DNA from: Tunturibacter psychrotolerans
GTDB taxonomy: Bacteria > Acidobacteriota > Terriglobia > Terriglobales > Acidobacteriaceae
Assembly: GCF_040359615.1 (NCBI RefSeq)
Contig: NZ_CP132942.1
Location: 4,340,001-4,404,000, forward strand
Length of the DNA: 64,000 nucleotides
Direction: 5' to 3'
Below are positions 1 through 7,854 of this stretch, one piece after another. Under the pieces are notes generated by a model. It was not told the origin of the DNA. It did no database searches and saw only the letters and a program-made list of their open reading frames with translations. The position numbers and the translations under genes were made by a program. Position 1 is the stretch's first letter. Every line of letters starts with the position of its first letter.

Positions 1-38
1 ACCGCGGTTCCTTGCTGTTTTGCATTCAACTTGCTCAT
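1..38 (-). CDS. 5' end of a divergent gene, possibly a short-chain dehydrogenase (partial)
   Basis: An ATG on the minus strand at 38 follows a strong GGAGG Shine-Dalgarno sequence and opens a frame that runs off the window edge after 12 codons (MSKLNAKQQGTA). Short-chain dehydrogenases often begin with a Lys-Gln-Gly-Thr-Ala stretch just before the TGxxxGIG cofactor loop, so an SDR is my guess, but the diagnostic motif lies outside the window. It is divergent from the TetR gene and shares its promoter region, so it is the likely target of that regulator. Confidence 0.45.
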   Translation of the reverse strand, partial: MSKLNAKQQGTA

Positions 39-94
39 TGCCTGCCTCCTCGCCTGTCTCCTCTGGAGCATCGACCCCTGCGACATATAAGTAG

Positions 95-124
95 ATACTT
101 GCAATCGAGAAAGGATGCAAGTAT
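95..124. promoter_or_regulatory. Palindromic operator, probable TetR binding site
   Basis: Nine-base arms ATACTTGCA (95-103) and TGCAAGTAT (116-124) form a perfect inverted repeat with a 12-base spacer. It lies between the divergent partial gene and the TetR gene, ending 29 bases before the TetR start codon. This is the usual position and size of a TetR-family operator that controls both divergent genes. The binding assignment is inference from position and symmetry. Confidence 0.6.
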
Positions 125-153
125 TTAGTTGGAAAATGTGAGAACATCAATAC

Positions 154-771
154 ATGTCAGTTTTTGTCCCAGATCGGAAGCGAAACGTTCGGGGAGAACG
201 CCGTGTGGCAAGTCTGCTCGACATGGCCGGCCGCATTTTCGGAGTGCTTGGCTACCACGCGGCAACCACGAACGCCATTGCTGCCGGAGCGAAGGTTTCC
301 CCGGCAACGCTGTATCAGTTCTTTCCAGACAAGGAAGCTATCGCCAATGCGCTCGTGGCCCGCTACGCGATGGATCTGGCGAAAGAGGAGCGAGCTGCGG
401 ACACACAGAAACTTGCGTCAGCGTCTTTGGAAGAGGCCATCCGGCAGGTCACCGGAGTCGTGATTGAGTTTCATCGGAGGCATCCTGCATTTCGTACTTT
501 ATATGCAGAGGCTCCTCTTTCGAAGGACACCGCCGCACAAAAGCGCCTCCTTGTTCAAACCTTTATCGACATCGTTTCCAAGATGCTAAGTACAAGAAAT
601 CCAAAACTCGATAGGCAGGACGCTTTGTGGAGCGCAGAAATTGTCCACACCGCCTTGATAGGTTTCCTGCCCGCCCTGGCGGGTCGCAGGACCTCTGACC
701 GGTCGCGAATGATCGACGCCTTGAATCAAATGCTGGTGCGCTACTTGGAGCCTGTGCTCAAGTCGCCTTAA
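154..771 (+). CDS. TetR/AcrR family transcriptional regulator
   Basis: The 205-residue length is typical of TetR repressors. The N-terminal helix-turn-helix is visible at about residues 18-62: a helix around LLDMAGRIFGVLGYHAATT, then IAAGAKVSPATLYQFFPDKEAI, the classic TetR recognition region ending in the FxxKE motif. The remaining 140 residues are a divergent ligand-binding and dimerisation domain whose inducer cannot be read from sequence. It probably represses itself and the divergent gene at the window edge through the palindrome at 95-124. The ATG at 154 is used because it places the HTH at the normal distance from the N-terminus, although no strong ribosome site precedes it. Confidence 0.85.
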   Translation: MSVFVPDRKRNVRGERRVASLLDMAGRIFGVLGYHAATTNAIAAGAKVSPATLYQFFPDKEAIANALVARYAMDLAKEERAADTQKLASASLEEAIRQVTGVVIEFHRRHPAFRTLYAEAPLSKDTAAQKRLLVQTFIDIVSKMLSTRNPKLDRQDALWSAEIVHTALIGFLPALAGRRTSDRSRMIDALNQMLVRYLEPVLKSP

Positions 772-779
772 ACGCTAAA

Positions 780-1087
780 GGCCGGTGATCCGCTCAGTTG
801 AATCCTTCAGCTGTTACCAATGGGGCAATGCACTCATTGAGTCCTGTGCCGAGAGCCTTGTGAGTTCCTGATCGATTGCGAACCGTCCGGATCTGTCTGG
901 TTCGGACTAGTTCGAATGGCCAGTTGTAGCAGTGTATGAAAACCGGTGGATTTGAGGCGAGTTAGAATCTGCCACACACACGCGTCAGCGTGGATGAGAT
1001 TGTGAACACTCAGCCGAGAAACCAATCAAGTGGCGGCATTACGTTGCATTCGTTGGCGACATAAGGTTGTCATGGGTGGCGGAATGA
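780..1087. other. Intergenic region without recognised features
   Basis: These 308 bases between the TetR gene and the ParB-like gene carry only short frames on either strand, with no ribosome site or protein similarity that I recognise. If the ParB-like gene is a 5'-truncated relic, its lost N-terminal part would have lain here, but I see no obvious remnant. Confidence 0.4.
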
Positions 1088-1798
1088 TTGCATCCGGCGG
1101 CAAACTCAGACCACTCGCCGTGCAGCTCTAAAACGAAGCTCTTCCACATTGAGTTCTCCTATCTCCATGTCTCGAAAGAAGACTCTATAAAACCCTGGTG
1201 TGATCAGCTCGAATGCCAACTCTTCGAAGCGGAATACCTCGCTGATGAAGACTCTGTTCTTGTGCCAACTGATGTCGCCGCTATTGTTGACCCGTCGCAG
1301 AAGGAGAACCGTGACGATGCGAAATGGAAAGCTGAGCAGGAAAAGCAACGCAAGGAGCAAGCCATCGCCAACACCACGGGCATTCGCGTCTTGAAAGCCA
1401 TCGGGGATGCAGTTCCAGTACGCCTGATGAAGCGCGATTTGCTATTTGTCCTCATGCAGACGTTTCCGCTCTTGAACGAGTGGCAGCTGCAAACACTGGC
1501 GCGACAGCATGGCATCCGCAAAGACCGGGAAACAGACATGCTCGACAAACTGTTTGCTGCTTTCCTGCGTCGTGCTGACGAAGGAACGCTCTCTCGCTTG
1601 CTTGTCGAGGTTAGTGTCCTACTTGCATCGGGGCGGAGCAATGGATCGAGCGCTCTGCGCGACGCGGCAATGACTTACAAGGTCGATACCGATCTTATCG
1701 GTCTAAGGGTGAAGCAGGAGTTCGCCGCCAAAGAGAAGGCGAAAAAGTCAGTAAGACCCGAACCGAAGCCAGCTGCCAAAGCTAAGAAAGCTGCCTAG
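1088..1798 (+). CDS. ParB-like protein, C-terminal portion (probably truncated)
   Basis: A 236-residue frame opens at a TTG. The N-terminal 60 residues contain a Cys pair (WCDQLEC) resembling the zinc-finger segment seen in the middle of large ParB/Spo0J-like proteins. The middle (ENRDDAKWKAEQEKQRKEQ) is charged and helical, and the C-terminus ends in a Lys/Ala tail. No ParB nuclease-like core (GxxR box) is present, so I read this as the C-terminal part of a ParB-like protein that lost its N-terminus; annotation as a full gene is unsafe. Its last 35 residues match a relic at 27690-27794, showing that the family was duplicated in this replicon. A strong terminator follows directly. Confidence 0.4.
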   Translation: MHPAANSDHSPCSSKTKLFHIEFSYLHVSKEDSIKPWCDQLECQLFEAEYLADEDSVLVPTDVAAIVDPSQKENRDDAKWKAEQEKQRKEQAIANTTGIRVLKAIGDAVPVRLMKRDLLFVLMQTFPLLNEWQLQTLARQHGIRKDRETDMLDKLFAAFLRRADEGTLSRLLVEVSVLLASGRSNGSSALRDAAMTYKVDTDLIGLRVKQEFAAKEKAKKSVRPEPKPAAKAKKAA

Positions 1799-1814
1799 GT
1801 TCCTCGCGCGTGGA

Positions 1815-1846
1815 ATGGGGCTGCCTACCGGCAGCCCCATTTTGTT
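1815..1846 (+). terminator. Rho-independent terminator after the ParB-like gene
   Basis: A perfect 11-bp stem (ATGGGGCTGCC, 1815-1825; GGCAGCCCCAT, 1830-1840) with a TACC loop is followed by TTTGTT. It starts 17 bases after the stop of the ParB-like gene. Confidence 0.8.
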
Positions 1847-2010
1847 GCATCTCGCCCGAGCCCTTCGCAGGCGGCAGGAGACTTTCCCCCTCCTGCACCT
1901 TCCCCTTTTATTGCGACAATCAATCCGCTTAGAACTTAGGTCTTCGACTCGGGAAACCGAAGCGCCGAGAGAACGAATTCGCCAACGAGCAGGCTTGGAA
2001 TGAAACGTAC

Positions 2011-2202
2011 TCAGGCAGTTTTGGCTTCAAGTTCGTCGGCCTTAGCCGCAGCTTTGCCGACAGGCTTCTTCTGGACGCCGTTAGCCATGCCCAGCGATAC
2101 GGCTTTCTCTACCGCGTTCTCGGTTAGGCCCTTCTTCACGGCTTTTCGAACCGCTTTTTCGACCTTCTTCGCTGCCTTCTTCTTTGCCTTATCGTTCGCC
2201 AT
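2011..2202 (-). CDS. Small Lys/Ala-rich basic protein
   Basis: A 63-residue, highly basic protein beginning MANDKAKKKAAKKVEK. The N-terminal half is Lys/Ala rich and probably helical; the C-terminal half (GLTENAVEKAVSLGMANGVQKKPVG) is less basic. No domain name comes to mind. It lies 12 bases downstream of the histone-H1-like gene on the same strand, so the two are probably co-transcribed and may both bind DNA or nucleoid components. That role is inference from composition. Confidence 0.55.
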   Translation of the reverse strand: MANDKAKKKAAKKVEKAVRKAVKKGLTENAVEKAVSLGMANGVQKKPVGKAAAKADELEAKTA

Positions 2203-2214
2203 TTTCCCTCACAG

Positions 2215-2631
2215 TTATCGCCGTAGCCGGCCAGTCTTCTTTATGGTTTTTGTCGCAGTTTTCTTCACGGCTTTCTTTGCCGGAACCTTCTTTGCGGGCT
2301 TCTTCGCTATGGCTTTCTTCGCAGCCTTCCTGGCGGATGACTTCTTAGCGGGAGCTTTCTTGCCCACAGCTTTTTTGACTACTACTTTCTTGGCGGCCTT
2401 CTTAGCAGGCGTTTTCTGGACAGCTTTCTTGGCCACAGCCTTCTTCGCAGGTGCTTTTTGAGCAGTCTTTTTGATTGTGGCTTTCTTCGATGGTGTCTTC
2501 GTCAGGACCTCTGTAACAGTGGTCACGGCTGCGCCCACAGCGGTTTTGACGGAGCCTGCCACATCTTCTGCCATCGCAATTCCGTATCCAACCGCCTCCG
2601 CAGCCTTTTCCACTATCGTTTTTTCAGCCAT
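2215..2631 (-). CDS. Histone H1-like Lys/Ala-rich nucleoid protein
   Basis: A 138-residue protein with an ordinary N-terminal segment of about 45 residues (MAEKTIVEKAAEAVGYGIAM...) followed by a low-complexity tail of PAKKA/KKAxxKK repeats, as in bacterial histone-H1-like proteins (AlgP/HctB style). Such tails bind DNA non-specifically and are linked to nucleoid compaction. It lies directly upstream of another basic small protein. Repeat-rich genes of this type vary in length between strains, so the exact length carries little meaning. Confidence 0.7.
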   Translation of the reverse strand: MAEKTIVEKAAEAVGYGIAMAEDVAGSVKTAVGAAVTTVTEVLTKTPSKKATIKKTAQKAPAKKAVAKKAVQKTPAKKAAKKVVVKKAVGKKAPAKKSSARKAAKKAIAKKPAKKVPAKKAVKKTATKTIKKTGRLRR

Positions 2632-2811
2632 TTTCAGATCCCTCAGTCATTGTGTTCGTACGCAGTTACGAATTGTAGAGGCATATCGACGTATGCGCAC
2701 AAAAGCTTCGTTTCCTCCCCAAATTGTTGGCTCTTTTGGCTTCTCTCCCCAGATCCAGCGAACGGCATGCGGCCCGGAAGTGGCGCCCACTCCCAAAACC
2801 GCTCCCCCGAT

Positions 2812-2917
2812 GGCGGAGGCTACTATGGGTCCCGACGTCGCTACTACGGTGGCGGCGGCCTAACATTATCCTCGTGTGATTCTCATCTATTCTGGTCTTC
2901 GGAAGAGGCGACGGGCT
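2812..2917 (+). pseudogene. Decayed DUF3309-like small membrane protein gene
   Basis: On the plus strand this stretch matches, base for base in long runs, the intact gene at 34830-34991. It has a GGCGGAGGCTACTAT segment, then TACTACGGTGGCGGCGGC, then the end CTTCGGAAGAGGCGACGGG (intact copy: CTTTTCGGAAGAGGTCGGGGG). The protein pieces GGGYYG, YYGGGGL, ILIY and FGRGDG fall in three different frames, so at least two indels separate them. It cannot encode the intact hydrophobic peptide. The alignment was made by eye. Confidence 0.5.
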
Positions 2918-3016
2918 CAAGGCCAGCTGTTCACGCTGTCAAAACTGCTGCGTTGGGACAAAGGTGCGTGTTCGACACGGCTGTGCCTCAGACCAGTCCA
3001 TACTACATTCCGCGAA

Positions 3017-5269
3017 TCAGATTGTATTTCGAGCCGTCATAATTTTATCTGGCGTAATCGGATACTCCCTGATTCGCTTGCCGGTTGCGTTGTAGATTGC
3101 ATTGGCAACAGCGGCCGCGGCCCCAGTAATCCCAATCTCACCGATACCCCGTGATCCCACGGGATTGAATTTTAGGTCCGGTATGTTCAACACAGTCACA
3201 TCTATTGTTCCGATATCAGCATTAACGGGCACGTGGTACTCGGCTAGCGATTCGTTGACCACACGTCCGTACACAGGGTCGATGTGGGCTTGTTCACACA
3301 AGGCGAAGGAAACTCCCCAGGTGATGCCTCCCATTAGTTGGTTTACGCCCGTTTTGTTGTTGAGCAGCGTGCCTATGTCATACGTTGCGACAACTCGGCG
3401 TACTTTGACCATATGGGTGCTCTTGTCCACCGCGACCTCGGCAAAGACCGCTCCCCATGAGGCGAAGGTCATAGCGTCCCTTGATTCCGATGGTTCGGCC
3501 GAACCCATCGCTTCAACTGGTTTTCCACCGTTTCGGGCAATCAGATCAACTAGGCTGTCTGTCTGGGAAGGGTTGCTCTTATTGACGAGCTTGCCACCCT
3601 CCACCTCGATGTCCAGCGTCTTCAGACCATGCAAAGGAGAACCCGCGTCGGAGATTGCCAGATCGGCCAGCTTCAACTTCAATTGGGTCGTCGCATCCTG
3701 AATCGCCGGGAGCACCGACGCGGAAGATTGCGAGCCACCTGATACCGGGGCCTTGGGAAGGGTGGAGTCACCTAGGTTTACCTCAACCATCTTGGGATCA
3801 ATTCCAAGGCCCGCGGCAGCCTGCTGCGCCATAATCGTGTAAGTGCCGGTGCCGAGGTCCTGAGTTCCCGAACCTACAAACATTCTTCCGCCTGGGAGTA
3901 GCCGCACAACCGCCTGCGCCGCACTGCGATTCGCCGGATAGGTCGCCGTCGCCATGCCGTAACCAATTAGCGCATTGCCTTCGGTCTTCGTCCCAGGTGT
4001 TGCACTCCGCTTCGACCATCCAAATCGTTCCGACGCCTGCGTGTAGCAGTCGCGCAGGTGTTTGTCTGACCAGGGTCGATCATGGCTCGGGTCTTTGTCG
4101 GCATAGTTCACCAGTCGCAACTGTACCGGATCCATCTTCAACTTCTCTGCCAGCTCGTCCATGGCGATCTCGAGTACTGCGGTTCCGGGTGCCTCGCCGG
4201 GTGCCCTCATGAAAGTCGAGACGCCGAGATTCACCTCGACCACCTTAGCCGTCACCGAGTTTGCTTCGCTCCAATAGAGATTCTTCGTCGGGCCCTCGGA
4301 GTGTTCCACAAAGTCTTCCATCACCGACGCATTCATCACGACGTCGTGCTGCATGGCCAACAATTTTCCATCCGCGCTTGCACCGAGCTTGATCTTGTTG
4401 ACCGTGGATGGCCGCCCACCCACCGGTCCAAACATCTGCTCGCGCTCTAGCGCCAGCTTGACTGGCTTCCCAGTGACCTTCGCAGCAATGGCGCAGAGCG
4501 GAACGTGGGACCACATCGACCCTTTCGATCCAAAGCCACCACCTACGATCGGATTCATGACATGAACGTAATCGACTGGGATGTTCAGTGTCTTTGCCAG
4601 CGACATTCGGTCGCCCGAAATGTACTGCGTAGCGTCGTAGATATTGAGCTTGTCGCCCTCCCACCACGCAATCGTCGCGTGTGGTTCCATCGGATTATGG
4701 TGCTGAATAGGGGTTATGTAGGTGTTCTCTACGATGACTGACGATTTGGAGAACGCCGCCTGCAAATCCCCGCGATGATTTCCGGCAGGCTCCTTGCCGG
4801 GGTTCTTCGGCCACCTCGCATCGCCCAGGCTCTGCAGGAAGTTCACCCGCGCAGGCTTCGCCGAATAGATAAACTTCATCTTTGCCGCTGCCGCTTTAGC
4901 CTCGTTGAGCGATCGAGCTACGACTACGGCCACCGGCTGTCCGCTGTAAAACACATCGGCGTCTTGCAGCAGGCTCAAATTCCTTCGAGCGGGCGGCTGC
5001 GGAGGTCCCGGGTTCAGCTTCGGTGCATTGAATGGTGTCAGAATGGCGATCACTCCGGGGGCCCGATCCGCAGCAACCCGATCGATCGATACAATCGTAC
5101 CGCTGGGGATTGTTGACTGAACGATATACGCATAAATGAGATCAGACTTTGAAAACGGCTCTGCAAATTCAGCCGCATACCGTGCCTTCCCCGTCACCTT
5201 CGCGATTCCTTCATATCGGTGATCGAGCTGCTTAACCGGCTTCGGTGGTGACCCAGTATCTTGCATCAC
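3017..5269 (-). CDS. paoC: Aldehyde/xanthine dehydrogenase family, molybdopterin-binding subunit (PaoC-like)
   Basis: This 750-residue protein is the large catalytic subunit of a xanthine oxidase family enzyme. It begins with the aldehyde oxidase a/b hammerhead region (HRYEGIAKVTGKARYAAEF), followed by the molybdenum cofactor domain with GGGFGSKGSMW and the C-terminal GSRGIGEIGITG, whose Glu is the conserved catalytic residue. In PaoABC-type periplasmic aldehyde oxidoreductases it oxidises aromatic aldehydes to acids using water. Its start overlaps the stop of the FAD subunit gene by four bases (ATGA), the signature of a coupled operon. It lacks its own signal peptide, as expected if the complex is exported by the Tat signal on the iron-sulfur subunit. 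The exact substrate is not readable. Confidence 0.88.
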   Translation of the reverse strand: MMQDTGSPPKPVKQLDHRYEGIAKVTGKARYAAEFAEPFSKSDLIYAYIVQSTIPSGTIVSIDRVAADRAPGVIAILTPFNAPKLNPGPPQPPARRNLSLLQDADVFYSGQPVAVVVARSLNEAKAAAAKMKFIYSAKPARVNFLQSLGDARWPKNPGKEPAGNHRGDLQAAFSKSSVIVENTYITPIQHHNPMEPHATIAWWEGDKLNIYDATQYISGDRMSLAKTLNIPVDYVHVMNPIVGGGFGSKGSMWSHVPLCAIAAKVTGKPVKLALEREQMFGPVGGRPSTVNKIKLGASADGKLLAMQHDVVMNASVMEDFVEHSEGPTKNLYWSEANSVTAKVVEVNLGVSTFMRAPGEAPGTAVLEIAMDELAEKLKMDPVQLRLVNYADKDPSHDRPWSDKHLRDCYTQASERFGWSKRSATPGTKTEGNALIGYGMATATYPANRSAAQAVVRLLPGGRMFVGSGTQDLGTGTYTIMAQQAAAGLGIDPKMVEVNLGDSTLPKAPVSGGSQSSASVLPAIQDATTQLKLKLADLAISDAGSPLHGLKTLDIEVEGGKLVNKSNPSQTDSLVDLIARNGGKPVEAMGSAEPSESRDAMTFASWGAVFAEVAVDKSTHMVKVRRVVATYDIGTLLNNKTGVNQLMGGITWGVSFALCEQAHIDPVYGRVVNESLAEYHVPVNADIGTIDVTVLNIPDLKFNPVGSRGIGEIGITGAAAAVANAIYNATGKRIREYPITPDKIMTARNTI

Positions 5270-6291
5270 GCCCGTACCCCCTCGGTTGTGCCCTGGGAAG
5301 CAAGCGTCAATGCTCGTACCACACCCTCCTTCGCCAGTTCAATCTTGAAGGCATTATGTTCGTAGCCCTTCGCTCCCTGCAGCAGAACCTCCGCGGCTCG
5401 ATTGAAGCTCTCGATCCCCACCGGACTATTCACCAACGCTCTTTCGGCCTCCACTCTTCGCCATGGCTTTAACGCAACTCCTCCCAGGGCCAGACCTGCG
5501 GACCGGATACGATCGCCGTCCATCTCCAATCCGGCGGCGACCGAGATCAGAGCAAAGGCGTAGCTGTTTCGATCGCGAGCCTTCAGGTAGTAAGCGTTCT
5601 TCGCAAACTTGGGCGGCGGCAGTGTAACGGCCATAATCAATTCATCCGCACGCAATGCCGTCTCAACCGAGGGATTCGAATCCGGTAGTTTATGAAATTC
5701 AGCGAATGGGATGGTGTATCTTCCCTTTGGCCCCTCTACCTCAACCTTCGCATCCAGCGCCGCCATCGCTACGCACATGTCAGAGGGATGGGTCGCGATA
5801 CAGCTCTCTCCACTCGTCGCGCCCTTATCGGTCTGGCCTAGGATAGCGTGAATGCGGTTGTAACCCGTGATCGCTGCACATCCAGAGCCCGGTATGCGCT
5901 TATTACACGCAGGGAAGCTGACATCAGTAAAGTAGTAGCAACGAGTCCGCTGCAACAAGTTGCCTCCTGTTGTTGCCATATTGCGCAACTGCGGAGAAGC
6001 GCCGCTCAGTAGTGCTTGCGAGAGCAACGGGTACTGATTCTTGATCAGCGTGTGATCCGCCAAGTCGGAGTTCCTCACCAACGCGCCAATCGTTACACCA
6101 CCGTCAGCGTTCGTGGTTACCCTTGCCAGATCGAGATGATTGATATCCACAAGCGTCGTTGGCGATTCGATACCGTACTTCATCAGATCGACAAGATTCG
6201 TCCCTCCAGCCAGAAACTTTGCTCCCTGCGAGGACCCCGAGCGAATCGCATTGTCGGGCGTTGCCGCCCTCTCATAGTTGAAGGAATTCAT
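5266..6291 (-). CDS. paoB: Aldehyde oxidoreductase FAD-binding subunit (PaoB-like)
   Basis: This is the FAD subunit (about 341 residues from MNSFNYERA). The FAD-binding region shows AKFLAGGTNLVDLMKYG and the GGNLLQRTRCYYF segment. The cysteines of RCYYFTDVSFPACNKR and PGSGCAA match the extra [4Fe-4S] loop found in E. coli PaoB but absent from ordinary xanthine dehydrogenases, which supports the PaoB assignment. The ATG at 6291 was chosen because it overlaps the stop of the upstream subunit as ATGA and starts at the conserved N-terminus; an in-frame extension of 20 residues lies inside the upstream gene. It passes electrons from the molybdenum site to an acceptor. Confidence 0.88.
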   Translation of the reverse strand: MNSFNYERAATPDNAIRSGSSQGAKFLAGGTNLVDLMKYGIESPTTLVDINHLDLARVTTNADGGVTIGALVRNSDLADHTLIKNQYPLLSQALLSGASPQLRNMATTGGNLLQRTRCYYFTDVSFPACNKRIPGSGCAAITGYNRIHAILGQTDKGATSGESCIATHPSDMCVAMAALDAKVEVEGPKGRYTIPFAEFHKLPDSNPSVETALRADELIMAVTLPPPKFAKNAYYLKARDRNSYAFALISVAAGLEMDGDRIRSAGLALGGVALKPWRRVEAERALVNSPVGIESFNRAAEVLLQGAKGYEHNAFKIELAKEGVVRALTLASQGTTEGVRA

Positions 6292-7004
6292 GCAGACACC
6301 CCTCTTGTTACAGCTCGAACCGCCGCCACGATGTTGGGATACGCGCCACATCGACAGATATTGCCGCTCATTCGCTCGCGGATCTCGTCATCCGTGATCT
6401 CCGGAGGATCCGTCTTGCCAGTATGAAGACTGACGATCGATAGCGCGCCGCGCTTGTGCTCCTCTACTGCAGCTACCGCTGAGCAAATCTGACCGGGGGT
6501 GCAATAGCCGCACTGATAACCGTCCTGCTCAAGGAAAGCCGCCTGCATTGGGTGTAGCTCGCTCAGGTCCTTCGGGTCCAGTTTCGTGGCCAATCCCTCG
6601 ATCGTCGTGATTTCAGCCCCCTGCGCGGCAAACGCCAGCGTCAGGCAGGAGTTGATACGGCGCCCATCGATCAAAACCGTACAGGCTCCGCACTGGCCAT
6701 GGTCGCAACCCTTCTTGGTCCCGGTCAAATCCAGGTGCTCTCGGAGAGCATCCAGCAAGGACGTCCTACTGTCGAGCGAAAGACGCTGAGACTTGCCGTT
6801 CACTTTTAAGGTGATCGGTCGGGTCATCGGAGTTTCCGCGATAGCAACTCCTGGCAAGCCAACCGCCGCTCCTGCTGAAAGCACTCCCGCTGTCTGCACA
6901 AACCGGCGCCGCGTCAGCTCGTAGTGCAAGCCATTCTTTTCCAGCTCTCGCTCTTCCCACTCGCACTCCTCGCGGTTGGGTTCCGTATCGAATAAATCGC
7001 TCAT
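6288..7004 (-). CDS. paoA: Aldehyde oxidoreductase [2Fe-2S] subunit with Tat signal (PaoA-like)
   Basis: The protein (238 residues from MSDLFD) carries a Tat motif (LTRRRFVQTAG) followed by a hydrophobic segment ending near GVAIAETP, so the complex should be folded in the cytoplasm and exported. The plant-type ferredoxin cluster is at GCDHGQCGACTVLIDGRRINSC, and the second [2Fe-2S] domain at GYQCGYCTPGQIC and NICRCGAYPN. It is the first gene of the three-gene operon. The Tat signal is preceded by an unusually long acidic N-region of about 30 residues. Maturation would need a XdhC/MoCo-insertion chaperone, which is not seen in this window. Confidence 0.88.
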   Translation of the reverse strand: MSDLFDTEPNREECEWEERELEKNGLHYELTRRRFVQTAGVLSAGAAVGLPGVAIAETPMTRPITLKVNGKSQRLSLDSRTSLLDALREHLDLTGTKKGCDHGQCGACTVLIDGRRINSCLTLAFAAQGAEITTIEGLATKLDPKDLSELHPMQAAFLEQDGYQCGYCTPGQICSAVAAVEEHKRGALSIVSLHTGKTDPPEITDDEIRERMSGNICRCGAYPNIVAAVRAVTRGVSA

Positions 7005-7115
7005 CTTCCCACTCCGCAATCGGACGCCATCATTATGGGTTCGATGGTAGACGGCTAATTTCGCTTAAGAGATGCCTCCGTGGCGGGATCGCCCAAACCG
7101 TCGACGAATTGGCAA

Positions 7116-7274
7116 CTAAACTTTGGTGACGTCGCCGCGACACGAGGGGTGGCCACATTCGCAGATAATTTCTGTCGTTCCTTTTGCGCCCTCACAATGA
7201 GGACTGCAGAAATTGTCACCCTTGGCAGGAAGACAACTACAGGCTGGGTTTTCGCATTTCTTCGGATCGGCCAT
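7116..7274 (-). CDS. Bacterial metallothionein-like Cys-rich protein
   Basis: A 52-residue frame starts at ATG 7274, five bases after an AGGAG ribosome site. It contains eight cysteines at residues 7, 12, 14, 23, 27, 38, 40 and 45 and two histidines, arranged as KCENPACSC, FCSPHCEG and CECGHPSC. This matches the pattern of SmtA/BmtA-type prokaryotic metallothioneins (KCxxxxCxC, YCSxxCAxG, CGHxxC), which bind zinc, cadmium or copper. An overlapping longer frame on the same strand lacks any such order and is a shadow. The protein sits among stress genes and probably buffers metal. Its transcription signals are not obvious. Confidence 0.8.
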   Translation of the reverse strand: MADPKKCENPACSCLPAKGDNFCSPHCEGAKGTTEIICECGHPSCRGDVTKV

Positions 7275-7344
7275 TTCATCTCCTAACAGCTTGGATTAGT
7301 CTTTCGCAGTGTTAACGTTCCGATGGCGGCTCAATTTTCCTAAA

Positions 7345-7551
7345 TCAATTGTCCTTCTTTCCGATAGAGGGATATTTCCTCTTTACAGCGGCTTTGACCT
7401 TAGCTTTTTCCGCGGGTGTTCCGGATTGCGCAACACGTGACAGAGCATTCTTCGCGTGTGCTTCATTCTCGATCGGGTATTTCCGTTTATCAGGTTCTGC
7501 GAAAGATTTAGTGGGAAGTGCTTTTCGTGCCGAGGTCGACAGCTTGGCCAT
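7345..7551 (-). CDS. DUF6582-type small basic protein
   Basis: A 68-residue protein with the characteristic string KSFAEPDKRKYPIENEAHAKN followed by ALSRVAQSGTPAEKAKVKAAVKRKYP. This motif occurs in small bacterial and phage proteins annotated as DUF6582; function unknown. The start has a GAGGTG ribosome site. It is probably a single-gene unit downstream of the metallothionein-like gene's promoter region; the two are 70 bases apart and divergent from nothing obvious. Confidence 0.7.
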   Translation of the reverse strand: MAKLSTSARKALPTKSFAEPDKRKYPIENEAHAKNALSRVAQSGTPAEKAKVKAAVKRKYPSIGKKDN

Positions 7552-7854
7552 TGTTCACCTCAATTCCGGGATAAATATTGTGAGACGGTCGGCTCTCAAT
7601 CAAGCGGGAGTCGAGATTTTCCTTTGAAACCCAAGACATCGCAACTCAATAGGATGCTCGCTCCGCCAATTCGGAGGTCTTGAATGTTCTTGTATTCGCC
7701 GACAGCAGCGTCATCGCGAAGCGCAAGGCGACGGTTTTGGTTCCAATGACGATTCGTTCAGCCAGGCAGTCGAGACCGTAGCCACACGGGTTGATCTAAA
7801 TGCTGTCTTTGGCCAGCTGGTATCTTGATAGCCGATCAGCAATCTCCGCGTTGT
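7552..7854. other. Intergenic region without recognised features
   Basis: About 300 bases between the DUF6582-type gene (minus strand) and the DUF2062 gene (plus strand), containing their divergent promoters. I found no clear repeat, hairpin or small frame with a ribosome site. Confidence 0.35.

Noticed and set aside
129..467. Plus-strand frames overlapping the TetR gene in other phases
   Set aside because: The TetR frame has a full helix-turn-helix signature; the others lack any family pattern or ribosome site and are shadows.
2000..2461. Long plus-strand frames with phenylalanine/alanine runs
   Set aside because: They are the reverse complement of the Lys/Ala-rich tails on the minus strand (AAG/GCC codons read as CTT/GGC) and are composition artefacts.
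3102..4450. Plus-strand frames inside the molybdopterin subunit gene
   Set aside because: The minus-strand gene is complete with catalytic motifs; plus-strand frames are shadows.
7055..7279. A 74-residue minus-strand frame over the metallothionein-like gene
   Set aside because: The neighbouring frame starting at 7274 has the ordered cysteines and better ribosome spacing; this one has neither.
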